From the NCBI GenBank assembly GCA_963969495.1, contig OZ018326.1, positions 154,938,306 to 155,002,305 on the forward strand: 64,000 nt of DNA, given 5' to 3'. Under the pieces are notes generated by a model that was not told the DNA's origin, did not search any database, and worked only from the letters and a program-made list of their open reading frames with translations. Below, piece after piece: positions 22,613 through 37,000 of this stretch. Position 1 is the first letter of the stretch, and the number at the start of each line of letters is the position of its first letter. Position numbers and translations under genes: made by a program. Source of the stretch: Ceratothoa steindachneri. Lineage: Eukaryota; Arthropoda; Malacostraca; Isopoda; Cymothoidae.

Positions 22613-22681
<69 letters not shown>
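22613..22681. repeat. (AT)n microsatellite
   Basis: About 33 AT units, 140 bp from the previous tract. Confidence 0.96.
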
Positions 22682-22683
<2 letters not shown>

Positions 22684-22740
22684 TATTTCATTAAAATACA
22701 CATTATATTCATTGGCCATAATATCCAATTAAACAACCGT

Positions 22741-22945
22741 ATTATTATAGAGTTGGAAGGGTCTGTAAATGAGAAAAGAATAACGCATTATATCGGGATT
22801 CCTTGGGGAAATTTTTAGCTAAAATTACGATTCATATATTTACAAATCTGATTTACAGAGACGAGGACAACAAATGAACCTTATGGTTAATATTTAGACG
22901 TTTGGAAGAGCGGGAGTAACAATCTCACGATTTATGTCAGGTAGC
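22741..22945 (-). repeat. GYP2 terminal repeat, 3' side (LTR segment)
   Basis: About 200 bp match 28777-28976 in the same orientation, with scattered differences (for example GTTGGAAGGGTCTG is shared at both left ends). The two copies bracket the GYP2 coding region, as LTRs do. On the minus strand each starts near TGAYATAAATC. Only this segment of the presumed LTR is recognisable here. Confidence 0.7.
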
Positions 22946-22949
22946 AGGT

Positions 22950-25900
22950 CAGGTGGCGATTAATAGTGCCAATCGATTGAGGCTGGAATTGTCGCGAGCG
23001 AGGACCGGAGCGTCGGGTGAAGATTGTTCTGGGTCTCTCGAAAAGGGGAGTGTCGGAAGTTGCGCGTTAGTCGCTTGGTGTTCTCCAGCTGCTGTCGAGT
23101 GTCCTGCAACAAAAAGGGAGGCGGCAGCAGTTGGGCTGAAGAATTGGAGGGTGTATAGATGGTTGGTGGAGGGTTTACGAGTAAAGAAGTGGGAGGAAAA
23201 AGTTGCAGTTTTATTTGAAAGAGCCTAAGAAGGGTTCGCAAGTGGAGTTAGTTGGTTTGGAAGTGTTAAAGGAATAGTTGGGTGCGGAAGGTAGGCTGGG
23301 ATGACCACTGGATCTATATTAGTGGAAGAGAAAGATAGTGGCTGTTCCAGATGAACGGCCTCTATGAAAGCGGGTTTAAGCCGATCGATGGAAATCGTAT
23401 CCTTCTTGGTGCCAAGCTGCAGTACAAAGAATTTCGGCTTCCTGGAGACGACGAGAAAGGGTCCATCATAGACAAGTTGCAATGATGTGCGAGTGGAATT
23501 GCGACGGACAAACACATGAGAGCAAGTTGCCATCTCCTTTGGCACGAAAGATTTCTGATTAGCAGGCACTCTTGTGGCGGTCAGCTTTACCTCAGACATC
23601 GCCCGTACTAAATTGTGTACGTATGTAGCAGGAGGTATGTCAGAAGGAAGAGGATAGTCAGCGGAAGAAAAGAATTGACCTGGAAGACGAAGTTGCGTAC
23701 CATAGACGAGTTCCGCAGAAGACCAATTCAAAACCTCTTTCAAGGAGCCACGAATTCCCAGGAGAATTAAGGGTAGTTTTTCTACCCAAGTGATGTTGGG
23801 GTCAGTGGAGCGTAAGCTTTCCTTACTCTGGGGATGGTAGATAGTGGTGCGGAGACGAAAGGAGCCAAACACTGACATGAGTGCATTCCATTAGTGTGAT
23901 TCAAATTGGCTACCTCGATCAGTCATGATCGTTGATGGGACACCAAAACGAGCAACCCATGCTGAGACGAAGGCTCGAGTTATAATGGAAGCTCTGATGT
24001 CGGGGATAGGAAGTGCCTCTGGCCAAGAGGTAAAACGATCGATCATGGTGAGAAGGTAAGTGCAACCACGCGAAAAGGGCAGATGACCAAACAGATCGAT
24101 TTGAATGGCGTCAAAACGGTCCTATGAAAGAGGAAAAACAGCCAGAGGGAACTTTGGGTGGCGTTGAACCTTTGCACGTTGAGAAGGTAGATATGCACGG
24201 GTCCATTTGGCCACACATAACGTTATGTGATGAATTTGCGAGTTGCCCGAATGCTAGGATGAGAGAGACCGTGAGTCTGGTCAAAAATGTGCCGACGGTA
24301 AGCGAGAGGAATGAGTAGGCGAGGACAGTCAGCCAATGAAAAGTGAACCAAGATGCGCCTGGAAATACTGTCCGGCAAGTCGATCTCGCGACGACGAGTT
24401 GAGAAGAGTGACGCAGTGTTTGCGTGTCTTCATCTTGTTCCTGGGCAAGCGTTATTTTCGCCTGATCGATGGGCGCAGTTTGGGAGAGTTTCGTGCCCAA
24501 AATCGATGAAATGCGAGAGAGCGCATCTGTTACGACGTTTGAAGCACCAAGAACGTGATCAATATCATTTTTCATCAGCAGGATGAAGTCAATGTGACAA
24601 GTATCAACTGCAGAGTGCACAGAGAAGGTGGTACTAGAGGCGAGCGCACCGACCAATGGTTGGGGTCGGTAAATACAGTTAATTCACGCCTTTCCAAGTA
24701 TTGTTGGAAATGACGAATGGCGAGGTTTATACTCAGTAATTCGCGGGAAAACGTACTGTACCTCTGTTGGGTAGGAAGAAAAGCCGTAGAGAAGAAGGCG
24801 AGAGGTTGCCAAGAGTCATCAACCGTCTGTTGTAGCGTCGCACCGACATGAGTAGCGGTCGCGTCCGAAGCAACGCTTATAGGAGCTCCTGGGCAAGGAT
24901 GGGCCAGGGCGACAGCGTAAGTCATAGCCTCTTTGGTGCGAGAGAAAGCCTCACAAGCTTCGGGGGACCAGGAAAGAGGAACGTTCTTCTTGGACTTGAA
25001 AAGCAATTCGTAAAAAGGTTGCATAATGTGAGATGTTTGAAATGAATCTGTGGTAAAAGTTTACCATCTTACAGAATCTACGAAGCTGCTTTAGCGAAGA
25101 AGGTCGAGGAAAAGCCACGGTAACTTCAACTTTGTCTTCGAGAGGACGAATTCCGCCAGGGGAAATGTGGTGTCCCAGATAGGAGAACTGTGTGACACCA
25201 AAGATACACTTAAAAGCGTTGAGTACGATACCATACTCATCTAAACGTGCAAAATTCTGGTGAAGGTGAGAAAAATGGTCCTCTAAAGACGAAGATGGTA
25301 TCAGGAGGTCGTCTATATAACAAAATACGAAGGGAAGACCTCTCAGAACCTGATCCGTGAAGCGTTGGAAGGTCTGACCACACTTACGAAATCAGTAAGG
25401 CATTCGGTTCATGACGAAGGAACCGAATGGAGTGGTGATAGTCGTCTTAGGGATATCATCAGGGTGAATCGGGATTTGGTTGAAAGCGTGAACCAAATCG
25501 AGCCGAGAAGAAATGGAACAACCGAAGAGAGCGGAGTTCAAATCTGATAAGAAAGGCATGGGAGACCTATCCGGATCTATACAGGCATAGAGTTGCCTAT
25601 AGTCACCTACAGCTCTGAATTCCCACGGAGTAGGCTTAGGTACTACATGAAGCGGTGAAGCCTATGGGTAGGTGGATGGGGAAGGGATCCCGGCCTCCAT
25701 CATGAACTTAAATTCCTGCTTCATTATGGCAAGTCTATGGGGGCCAGTGGACGGGGACGTGAGAAAACTGGTCCTCTTGTCGTCTCTATTCTGTGCACCA
25801 CATTGTGCTTAATAGGTCTGTCCTTAGAAGGAGGCAGACAGAGGCTTGGGAACTCCCACAAAGATTGCTGGAAGTGGGGAGCAGTTGCAGGGAGACAAAC

Positions 25901-26260
25901 AGAGAGGAGAGAGCTGGTGGAAGGAAAGAAAGAACCAGCCACTGTTAGTGTCGTGGTTCTGTCGATAAGCTTGCGGCGACGAGGATCGACGAGAATGTCG
26001 TGCGCCGTAAGGAAGTCGAGGCCCAAAATTGGGATGTCGACGTCGGCAATGATGAATGTCCATTGGAAAAAAAAGACATAACCCGAGATAGAGCTCGTGG
26101 GTACTCCTCCCATAAATCTTATGTCCAATGAAATGGTAGCTTTAAGGACAAGATCAGAAGAAGTGCAAGCTTTCTCGACTGAAGAGGCTAGAATGACACG
26201 CATTGAGCGCCAGTGTCAACCAGGAGGGAGAAAGCGGAGAGTGGGTCATGAATACTAAAT
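22950..26260 (-). pseudogene. GYP2 pol (protease-RT-RNase H-integrase), broken
   Basis: Read on the minus strand: LLVDTGAQC (about 26220), PILGLDFLTAHD, then RT with CYIDDLLI near 25320 and FLGHHI-type text. RNase H follows with APISVASDAT and FSRELLSINLAIRHF. The integrase follows, and at 23400-23880 the C-terminal segment has LVYGTQLRLPGQFFS, PLQLVYDGPFLVVS and SIDRLKPAFIE. A frameshift sits right after DTGAQC, with many more in RNase H and integrase. The C-terminal end, with a TRRSGPRSRQF-like segment, lies near 23000. Sister of GYP1 and GYP3. Confidence 0.82.
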
Positions 26261-26409
26261 GGAGGATCGACCTGATGAAGGGATGAGGTTGCAGGTATGA
26301 CATACCCATGTATCACTTGCGAATTCAGTTTAAATTTTCCTGTGCTGAAGGTGAAAGTTGGGTAAGTGAACCCGTAAAATTTTGTAGGTTTGCAGGTTGT
26401 GAAGTTAGT

Positions 26410-27742
26410 CTAGTCGTAGTTTGAAATGAAGATTGAGCATTTTGATGGTGGGAGCATGGGCCTGAACATTTTTCTGCTTTTGCACCAAATTTGAGGTGGT
26501 GCCAACAAAGACTGAAGGTTGAAACATAGCAGTATGAGCAGCATGACCATAATGAGGGTTAAAGTTGTGTGCATGAGATGATGCACGGTAAAAACTGCAA
26601 GTCTAAACACAGCGGACAGCGTTGCTCCCATAATTAGAATGGTACCAGCAGCTACCTTAAGAGATGTGAGGATAGGGAAAATTAGGCCTAGTTTGAAATG
26701 AAGCTTCTGTGCCTCACCTCTTCTGCTGGAGTTCCCTCGTTGGTGTTGTCTTTTTCGGGAGGAGGAACGACGTCTGACTCCTCCTTCCTGCTTACGATGT
26801 TGCTCTAGGTCAAGACCCGTTCGCACCTTTAGGGCACGAATATCCATTTCAATCCTTTCCAGAACACATAAAAGACCCGAAGCCTGATAGGATTCATCTT
26901 GAGGGAGTCCTAGCCGGCTGTAAAGAGCTCCAGCTGGTGACATAACCTAAGAAATGAATGCATGTGAATGGTGTTTGACATTAGAGTTGTATGATGTGCT
27001 ACGCCCCCTATTTTCATCGCAAAACGACCTGGTGCCCGCATTTTCCCAGTCACGAATGGATTAGTATACAAGGGCGTCAACAGCCTCTGCCATCTTCTCG
27101 ACGTTCTCTGGGGAGGACATTAGTTTGAGGGGCTGAATTTGATCCGCCATCGCACGCATGACTATCTCAGTTATGAATGGCTCGAGTTGGTCGAGCTGTC
27201 CTCCTTTGGCATGTGCCAGGGCCTTGAGATGGTCCAGAAAATGCGTGGGTCGCCTGTCTCCCATCTCCTGCTTATCGAGAAAGGTCCGCAGTTCCTCAAT
27301 TTGCGACCTCTCAAATTCCTCAATGAACGCCCTCTTGAACCTTCTTCAAGAACCAGAAATTACCCCCATCAAGCAGAATACTCTTAAAAGCGGGGAAAAA
27401 ATAGTTAGAGGTAATTTCTGGGCTACGACGATTGTTATATGGTCATCAGGAACTGCCTGGTGCAGAGGACGAGCTCCACCAATTCCCACCAGCCGATGGG
27501 ATTTTGTGTGTCGAATGACGGAAGCTGAATCGGAGATGGATTGGGGAGAGTGTGTTGAGTGGGAAGCGAATGGGGAAGAATGCTTGCGTGGGGGGCGAAG
27601 GTTGATGAATACGTCGTTGTTGTTGCTGGGGAGGATGCTTACGTGGTTGTTTCTGTGCTGGAAGTTGGAGTGTAGCTTGGGGCTTCGCTATAATCCATTT
27701 ATAGAAAAATAAAAGTGTGTGTGTGTTTGTGTGTGTATTCAC
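26410..27742 (-). pseudogene. GYP2 gag, broken
   Basis: Pieces on the minus strand: an N-terminal Gln/Pro-rich part (27742-27600), LPSFDTQNPIGWWELVE near 27530, MGDRRPTHFLDHLKAL (27264) and IVMRAMADQIQPLK, then a stop near 27061. A further basic segment with RRRSSSRKRQHQRGNSS lies near 26740. I see no zinc knuckle. Frames change several times. Confidence 0.7.
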
Positions 27743-28776
27743 AAGTTCAATTCACGCGCTTGAACGTAAATTTTTTTAAAAAATGATTGAAAATTGGTTA
27801 CTCTTTGTATTTATTACTTATATCATAATTAATTTTTACGAAATTCCTAAGGGATCACTTAAGGATGTTAAGGTAAACTTAGGATTGAAAACGAGCACGT
27901 GTCGAAAAGTCACTCGTGAAAAATATGAGTCCACACGAGAAAAAAAATGGGACTGAGTGAGGCGGAATGCGTCGTCCGAAAAAATGCAACACACGTTGAG
28001 GCTGAAATTAATTTTTCGAATGAATGAATGGATTGGAGATAATTAAACTGTTCTGGGTACCATTTATAGGGTTTAAGTGAATATTGCGTCAATATTGTAG
28101 ATATCTCTGATCACAATAAACATCAAAACCTATATTACGTTATTCAAGGTAATGAAGTTAAATGGTAACGTGTGAAGTCTGAATTTTGCAGACAAATTTT
28201 CTTAGGGCTAAACCTGGGCAACGTTGGGGGAATACGTGAATCAAAAACAAAGAGTTAAGATAAATATATATTGATAATAAACAGTTAAGTTATTTAAATG
28301 TGATATATACTGTAGCAGTTTGACTGGAGTGAATTTTACGCGTGTGAATTAAATTTGCATCAGTTAACGAGAATGGGTAAATAGTAATTTGTAAATAGTT
28401 TGATAAATAGATTGATAATTTATCAATAGTAATTGATAATATATTAAATGGTTTGACAAATATTAATTGGTAAATTTGATTTGGTAAATATTTTGATATA
28501 TATTAAATAGAATATAAATTGGTAAATGGGTAACTTGTGGCAAATCGTTAAATGTGTAAATAGTTAAATTGAAGAAATAGTTAAATTGTATAAATAGTTA
28601 AATGGTATGTTAAATAGATTATAAATTGGGAATTTGATTGACAATTAGTAATTGATTTAGTTGATAAATAGTAATTGGTTGATTGCAATTAAATTGGTAA
28701 TTCGATTGGTAATTATTATTTGGTAAATTGTTAAATACATTATAGTTTAAATTGTTTTGTGGGATGATAAATAGAT
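27743..28776. other. AT-rich noncoding stretch between GYP2 gag and its outer repeat
   Basis: Probably leader plus LTR body of GYP2. From 28380 to 28770 it is built of degenerate short units such as AAATAGTTAAATTG and TTGGTAAAT. No gene is seen. TGTAGCAGTTTGAC at 28318 resembles the presumed GYP1 LTR start. Confidence 0.4.
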
Positions 28777-28976
28777 TATAACGGAGTTGGAAGGGTCTGT
28801 AAATGAGAAAAGAATCACGCACTAAATCGGGATTCTTTTGGGAAATTTTTAGCTAGAATTACAATTCATATATTTACAGACCTGATTCACCGAGCGAGGA
28901 CAACGAATGAACTTCATGGTTAATTTTAATACGCTTGGGAGAGCCGGAGTAACAATCTCATGATTTATATCAGGGT
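28777..28976 (-). repeat. GYP2 terminal repeat, 5' side (LTR segment)
   Basis: Partner of 22741-22945. See that entry. Confidence 0.7.
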
Positions 28977-28993
28977 TACCAACCCTTCTTGAA

Positions 28994-29858
<865 letters not shown>

Positions 29859-29861
29859 CTT

Positions 29862-31185
29862 ACTTGAGCAAATCTCCAGCCTTCCTACTCCTCATGAGTA
29901 TACCATGGCAAGCTTTGACATTACAAATCTATTCACAAACATTCCATTACAAGAAACAATTGACATCATTTTACACAAAACTTTAACTTCTTCTCAACAT
30001 TTTCTACAATTTGTCCAAGCGCAATTTCGTTCTATTCTTGATTTATCAGTTTCCAATTCCTATTTTCTCTTTAATAACGAACTTTACCTTCAAAAAGAAG
30101 GGGTCGGGATGGGACTTCCGTTGGGTCCAACTTTTGCTAATATTTTCCCCTGTTTCCATGAAACCTCTTGGTTCCAAGCTTGCCCCAAAGAATTTGCCCC
30201 AGTATTTTATAGGCGTTTCATCGACGACTGCATAATTTGGTTTCGTAAAAAGCAACATGTATCTAAATTTCTTGAATTCCTTAACAAGCAGCACCCTAAA
30301 ATACAATTCACTATAGACATAGAAAACGATGGCTGCCTGTCTTATTTAGACATCAAGTTAACCCGCACCCCCATCCGATTATCTACAAGTGTTTTTCGCA
30401 AAGCCACTTGGACTGGCCTATCAACAAGCTTCTTTAGCTTTATTCCACGTTTTTTTAAAACTAATGCTATTAACACCCTGCTAAATAGAGCATTTAAAAT
30501 ATGCTCTAATTACAAACTATTACATGAAGAGTTTTCTTTTCTTAAGAATTTTTTTCAAGACAACGGATTCCCAAAGTTTTTTTGTGGAAAACCGCATAAG
30601 GAAATGTCTTGATCATTTCCTGAATCCGACTGAAGATAAAGCCACCGTTAATAAACTTTTACACTTCTGGTCTGTACACTTCTTTGGCCCACAAACATCA
30701 AAGATGACTGTTGAAAAATTTTCGATTATCCGAAAAAATCTGCCCTTTTTGGACCTCAAAATAATCACCCCAAACCAATATACAATAGGCTCGCTCTTTC
30801 GTTATAAAGATCGCCTTCCTGATGCGTGTCGTTCATCTCTCATATATAATTACTTGAGTCCATCGTGTGATGCGACCGATATTGGCTCTACCAGCCGAAC
30901 TCTCCATTCAAGAGTTGAACAGCACGCCGGGAGGTCCTGCCGTACGGGTTTGCCCCTAGCCAAACCTGACTATTCTATCATCCGACTCCACGCCAATTCT
31001 TGCAATTTACAGGTAAAGATCGAAGACTTTTCAATAGTCTCTACAGCTAATACTCTCTCTGATTTACGAATCGTTGAATCCATATATATTATAGATAGTA
31101 AGACACACTTAACGACCAAACATCGTCTTTTCCATTACATATTACACGTTAGATGGTTCCCTTACTTTACCACCTTCTTAGTTTA
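29862..31185 (+). pseudogene. PLE1: Penelope-like reverse transcriptase plus GIY-YIG endonuclease
   Basis: RT motifs: MASFDITNLFTNIPL (A), EGVGMGLPLGPTFANIF (B), YRRFIDDCIIWF (C), then LSYLDIKLTR. The N-terminal part of the usual protein is missing. A frameshift near 30575 moves the rest (from FFVENRIRKCL) to another frame. The GIY-YIG domain lies at about 30850-31130. There the catalytic Tyr of ATYIG is replaced by Asp (ATDIG), while the inverted copy keeps Tyr. Family activity: copying the element RNA at nicked DNA. This copy is dead. Confidence 0.87.
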
Positions 31186-31379
31186 AATTAATGTTTCCCT
31201 TACTTTGCCACTTCCATGTTAATTTGTGTAATGTTGCTATTACCAATGCAATTCCATCTATTATCGTTGTGGTATCATGCCTTATACAAAAAATGATTTG
31301 TAAGAACATTCCCCTTATGTTACCTATCCAATGTCAATTAGAATTACTTTGTATTTATACTAAATATAATTCCAGTACC

Positions 31380-31410
31380 CAGAAGATGAGGCTGGCCCTC
31401 GAAACGTTGG
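31380..31410 (+). ncRNA. Hammerhead-like motif in PLE1 (direct copy)
   Basis: CAGAAGAT, then GAGG and CCTC as stem II around CTGGC, then GAAACG. Same deviation from the core as in the inverted copy. Confidence 0.35.
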
Positions 31411-31463
31411 TTGAAATTAAATGAAGAAAGAAAAATGCATTTCTTTTCTGCTGTCCTGGTTCT

Positions 31464-31465
<2 letters not shown>

Positions 31466-31552
<87 letters not shown>
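31466..31552. repeat. (AT)n microsatellite bordering PLE1 and PLE2
   Basis: About 43 AT units. Confidence 0.97.
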
Positions 31553-31555
<3 letters not shown>

Positions 31556-31556
<1 letters not shown>

Positions 31557-31625
31557 ATATTTTGGCAGAAAATTCTCTTCGTGACATATTTTATTGAAGG
31601 CAACTGCGAATTCAGCATTAATAAT
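31556..31625 (-). pseudogene. PLE2 N-terminal fragment, inverted
   Basis: On the minus strand the codons give NAEFAVAFNKICHEENFLPKYT, resembling the N-terminal stretch of Penelope-like proteins (ending in LPKYT). The same AEFAVAFN segment occurs on the plus strand at 32548-32566, so the two form an inverted repeat around PLE2. Confidence 0.5.
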
Positions 31626-31670
31626 AGTATTTCCTTTTGCTTCCTTACTAAACTATTTTACAAGAATATT

Positions 31671-32191
31671 ATGAGTACAGCGTACAAAACGGACGAAAGA
31701 GTATTCAAGGAAATCATAAACAGAGGAGTGAAACCTACCGAAAACTAAAACAACGTATCACTCACAATTTATTACAATAATAAACGGACATCCAACCTTA
31801 TACTAAAAAATAACCATTCACCCATCCTAACACCTAAACAAAGAAGTCATTTAATATATTAATACACTTGAAAAATACGAGAGTGTGAGCTCCTACCTTA
31901 TTCATATATCGGAATGAAAGAAACAAAATTAACACGAATAATGAGCTACCATTTAAACAACGGTGCACCCAAAACACATACATTTGAAAAACATGGAAGA
32001 CAATTGGACCGGAAGTCACTCGAAGATAACACCAAAATTATTGCATATGCTCCAAATCGCCAAAAATTACTCATATTAGAAGCTCTCTATATGAAAGAAA
32101 TACAGCCAAAATTAAATACACAAACAAACATACAGTTCACCCTGCCTTCCTCGCGTCCTCGTGCGCCAAGTAATAATCCCCGCCTATCTTA
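31671..32191 (+). pseudogene. PLE2 GIY-YIG endonuclease fragment
   Basis: One frame with about three internal stops (near 31746, 31860 and 31869). It ends intact as LPYSYIGMKETKLTRIMSYH, then NNGAPKTH, LDRKSLEDNTKII, ILEALYMKEIQPKLN and a TAA at 32189. The YIG, Arg, His and ALYMKEIQPKLN elements are the second half of a Penelope GIY-YIG domain. The RT is absent. Confidence 0.78.
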
Positions 32192-32479
32192 ATCTTATGC
32201 CCATTTTAAACTAGCCTCTTTAAGCCGTCTTAATCCTTTGTTTTTAAGAATTTCCATTCTCTATACATATGTTCGTATAATTTTTAACCTTCAAACCCCG
32301 ATATATATATATATAGCCATGTTTTTATTTCCTTATATTATTTCTACCTTCCTTTGATAATGATACAGGAGTGTATCTTAACGCGTTAGGCCAATATATG
32401 TTTCGTTTTATCCAGTTAATTATTTTACTGCCCTCGTTCATCAGTGCTTTTGTAATAAATTTTGGCGAGCTTATACACA

Positions 32480-32681
<202 letters not shown>

Positions 32682-32689
32682 GAATAAAT

Positions 32690-34046
32690 ATTTACACTTG
32701 TAGGGGTATAGACCGCTACATTATCCAATTCAATTATTAAGCAATATTCCCTTGTTATTTAATAGTTCAATAAATCTTGTTAAATTTATGCGTTAGTACT
32801 TTTGAAATCTTCCCGGCTGAATTAGTTATCCTCTCTCACGTTTTCTCTTCAACGCATTTTTATCTTTAATTTCATATAGTAAGGTTTAATGGTTGCTCTC
32901 TAGGCAAGCATGTCATTAAACCCATCATCACATAAGCTATAGGGCCTTCCTTTCTTCCGACATCCGATGAGATATATCCAGTATTGAGTGGCCTTCCTTT
33001 AATTCAGAGTTTCCAACCAAGCTGAAAGACCCAGATTTCTTGACCTTAGAGGTTCGCATTGACTCTTCGCAGTTTATGTAGAGGTTCTAACTAATGCATG
33101 AATACTTTAGCCTTAGATAGTATGGTATAGGTTATTAGTGGGATTGATTTTAGTTAATAAATAACCCTAGATAACTATTTAAAAAACATTACCATAAATT
33201 TTTTGAATTGGATGGAATAGCCGTCTACTAATATTTAGGCCTAACGACTGAAATGAACTGAATTTAGAAAACTTCGAACGCGAGGGTATAAGGAAACGGA
33301 CGATAAGCAAAATATATATTTATAAAATCAACGAATGCACAATGAGAGAATTGAATTAGGAAATAACAAGTGAGTTGTAATTACAATTATACCAATGAAT
33401 GAGATAATTAAATTGAGAATTGTTAATAAATACAACGTAAATATAATTGATATATGGATTACAGGATGGTATTGAAGGATGAGATTATAGGATGGTATTA
33501 CAGGTATAATTGACTTGTAAAAAAGACTGGGAAGTGTAGGATCGTATGGTTGACTTGTGAGGAAGGCAGTGAAATATAACGTAACGTAATGAAATGTATG
33601 AAAGTACTGAGAGGTATGGAGTGAAATGTGAGGTGAGGCGAGGTAAGGTAAGGTAAGGTAATGTATGGTAAGGTATAGTAACTATAAATGACTGTGAATT
33701 GGGAACTGCAATGAGAGAAGCAACCAGAATTAGGACCAACTCTCGTATGTCAGTTTGCAGAGAATAAGTATGAGAGGATTTATAACTGACCTTGATTCGA
33801 AGTAAAGTGGAGCACGAGTGATTGGGAGAGTGCTTCAAAGCGGGCAGCTCAAGGCGTGCGTTCGTTTCTGTGTTTTGGTGTAAGGGAAAATCTTTTACCA
33901 GGGGGATTTTTGTAGAATACATTTTGAAAGTAAAATTGGTTTCCCGTTTATGTTGAGATGTGTTACAATTTGAATATATATACATTGATTAAATGATGCT
34001 GATTATTTCATTGGAGAACATTTTAATATAATAAGATTCCTATAAC
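32690..34046. other. Noncoding stretch, probably holding the GYP3 3' LTR
   Basis: No coding content. GGTAA units occur at 33630-33670. A segment near 33830-33960 resembles 37640-37720 on the other side of GYP3 (shared GTGTAAGGGAAAATCTT-type text), so these may be parts of the two GYP3 LTRs. The minus-strand LTR start is plausibly near 34045. Confidence 0.4.
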
Positions 34047-34060
34047 ACTCACCTAATTTT

Positions 34061-37000
34061 TCAAAAAGAGTGCAACCAGTCAGAGTGACGCCGAGGTCTT
34101 CTTACAACGCGACCGGAGAGTGTGACAGTGCCATTGGTTAGGCTTCGGGGGCACATATTCGCTGTAGTAGTGCCAGTAGCGTTGGACGGGGCACCGACAC
34201 GAATGAAGGTTGATGGAGCGAAGGTGATCTGCTTGCTGGTTCCTTCCGAGATGGCGTCAAGCGGAACGTGGGAGTCTTGGGGCCTGTTCTCCGCTGACGG
34301 GGTGCCCAGTAGTGAAGAGATTTGCTCCTGACTGACCACTGCTGCCAATGAGGGTTCCTGCAACACCAGAGGAGTAAGAGGCAACACGGAAGGTGATGTT
34401 TGAGTAATAGGAGTGGATAAAAGGGTGGATTGAATATTGTTTTAGGGGGTTACTGGAACATAAAGGGTTATAGTGGGGGAAGAATCAGGTAAAGGGCGTT
34501 CTAGGTGAACATTTTATATATAGGCGGGTTTCACGCGGTCTATAGAGACAGTATCTTGCCTGGTGCCGAGCTGAAGGACAAAGAACGTCGGCTTACTGGA
34601 AATGACGAGAAAGGGTCCGTCATAGACAGGTTCGAATAAAGTGCGAGTTGAATCGCGACGGGCAAAAACATGGCAGCCTGTTGTCATATCTTTCGGCACC
34701 AAAGTTTTATAATTTGCAGGCACTCTAGGGACGGTTGGCTTAACTTCAGCCATCACCCGTACAAAATTGTGTACGTGTGAAACAGGTTCGAAGTGAGATG
34801 GTAGAGGCTGGTCAGAAGAAGACAAAAATTGACCAGTAAGGCGAAGTTGAGTACCGTAAACTAATTCCGCTGCAGAGCAAGCCAAATCCTCTTTAAGGTC
34901 AAGCGAATAGCAAGTAGAATCAAAGGTAGCTTCTCCACCCAAGTGATATTTGGATCGGTGGAGCGTAAGCTTGATTTAATGGTCCTATGTACACGTTCCA
35001 CTGCAGAGTTGCTTGGGAGATGGTAGCTTGTGGTACGAAGGCGAGAGGAGCCAAACACTCACATGAGCACATCCCACTGATAGGATTCAAATTGGCTGAC
35101 ATGATTAGTCATGATCGTTGAGGGAACACCAAAACAAGGGACCCGCGCTGAGATGAAGGCTAGAGTGACAGTGGAAGCTTTGATGTCCGCGATAAGAACA
35201 GCCTCTGGCCAATGGGTGAAACGATCGATCATGGTGAGAAATAATTGCAATCACGAGAGTAAGCTAGCGGACCTACTAGATCGACGTGAATGGAAGAGGA
35301 AAAGAGACCCGAGGAGTTTTTATGTGAGGATGGACTTTGGCGCGTTGGCATGGCAGGCATGAGCGAGTCCAGTTGGCCACGTCAGCATTCATACCTGGCC
35401 ACTCGAAGCGTTGTGAAATGAGCTTGCGTGTGGCATTAACGCCAAGATGAGTGAGATCGTGAATTTGGTCGAAAATGTGCCGACAGTAAGAGAGAGGAAT
35501 GAGAGGACGAGGATTGTTAGCTAATGAACAGTCGACCAAGATGCGCCTGGAAGGACTGACCGCTATTTCGATCTCCCGAACGACGAGTTGAGATGAGTGA
35601 TGCAGCGTGTGCGTGTCTTCATCTTGTTCCTGGGCTAGCGTTAGTGTCGCATGGTTGATATGGGCAGTGTGACAGAGTTGCGTGCCCGAAGTCGCGGAAA
35701 TGCGGGAAAGCGCGTCCGGTACGACGTTTGAAAAACCAGGAATATAGCGATTATCGTCCGTCATCTGCAGGACGAAGGCAAGATGACGAGTGTCAACTGA
35801 GGTGTGTACTGACTAAGTACTACGAAAAGAATACGCACCGACTGAAAGCTTATGGTCCGTAAAAATATTGAATTCATGCCCTTCCAAATGATGACAGAAG
35901 TGGCGGACTGGGAGGTACTCGTATATTCCGAGTAGCTCGCGAAAAAACATACTATACGTCTTTTGAGAGTCAGAAAGTGAGCGAGAGAAGAAACCAAGAG
36001 GTGGCCATTGGTCACCAATCTTCTGTTGCAAGGTTGCACCTACATGAGTTGAGGATGCATCTGAGGAGACACTAATGGGGGTTCCTGGAGAAGGATGAGC
36101 CAATTCCACAGCGCGGGCAATAGCCTCTTTGGTGCGAGAGAATGAATCGCACGCCTCAGTAGACCATTCAAGAGGAGAGTTGTTTTTGGTCTTGGTGAGC
36201 CGTTGGTGCCCAGGGCATGCCCAGGTTGCATGACCTCGGCACAGTTTGGAATGAACCTGTGGTAGAAGTTGATCATACCACAGAAACGTCCGAGTTGCTT
36301 GCGTGATGTGGGTCGAGAAAAATTGCGCATCACGCTAAATTTATCTTCGAGTGGGCTAATCCCGGCCCTCGAGACATGATGTCCCAAGAAGGAAAGTTGA
36401 GAGACCCCCAAAAGACACTTGGAAGTGTTGAGTACGATATTGTACTCTTGAAGGCGAGAAAAGACCTGACGAAGGTAAGAAAGGTGTTCCTCCAGGGAGG
36501 AAGATGCTATCAGGAGGTCATTGATGTATCAAAATACAAAATGAAGACTCCTAAGGACTTGGTCCATAAAACGCTGGAAAGTTTGACCAGAGTTGCTCAA
36601 TCCATATGGCATTTTAACCATTTCGAAACAGCCAAACGGAGTGGTGATATTAGTCTTTGGAACATCATCCGGGTGAATAGGGACTAAGTTGAAATTCAGA
36701 TCCAGGCGAGAAAAGAGAGTACAGCCAGAGAGAGATGAGGTGTAATCGGTTATGGAAGGCAATTGATATCGGTCAGGGATTGTAATAGCGTTTAGAGCTC
36801 TGTAATACCCCACTGTTCTGAATTCCCCCGGCGTTGATTTGGGCACAATGTATAGGAGGGAGGCCCATGGAGAAGAGGAAGGCCTATAAATGCCTGCATC
36901 CATCATGAATTGAAATTAATTCATCACGCATAGCAGACAGTTTATCTGGAGCTAGCCGGCGTGGTCGTGAAAATACAGGACCTCATGTTATCTCGACCCG

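Noticed and set aside
28318..28331. A fourth Gypsy LTR start on the plus strand
   Set aside because: Only about 10 bases resemble the presumed GYP1 LTR start and no body similarity follows.
33600..33670. GGTAA repeats as telomeric sequence
   Set aside because: Only a few degenerate units. Arthropod telomeres are TTAGG arrays, which are not present.
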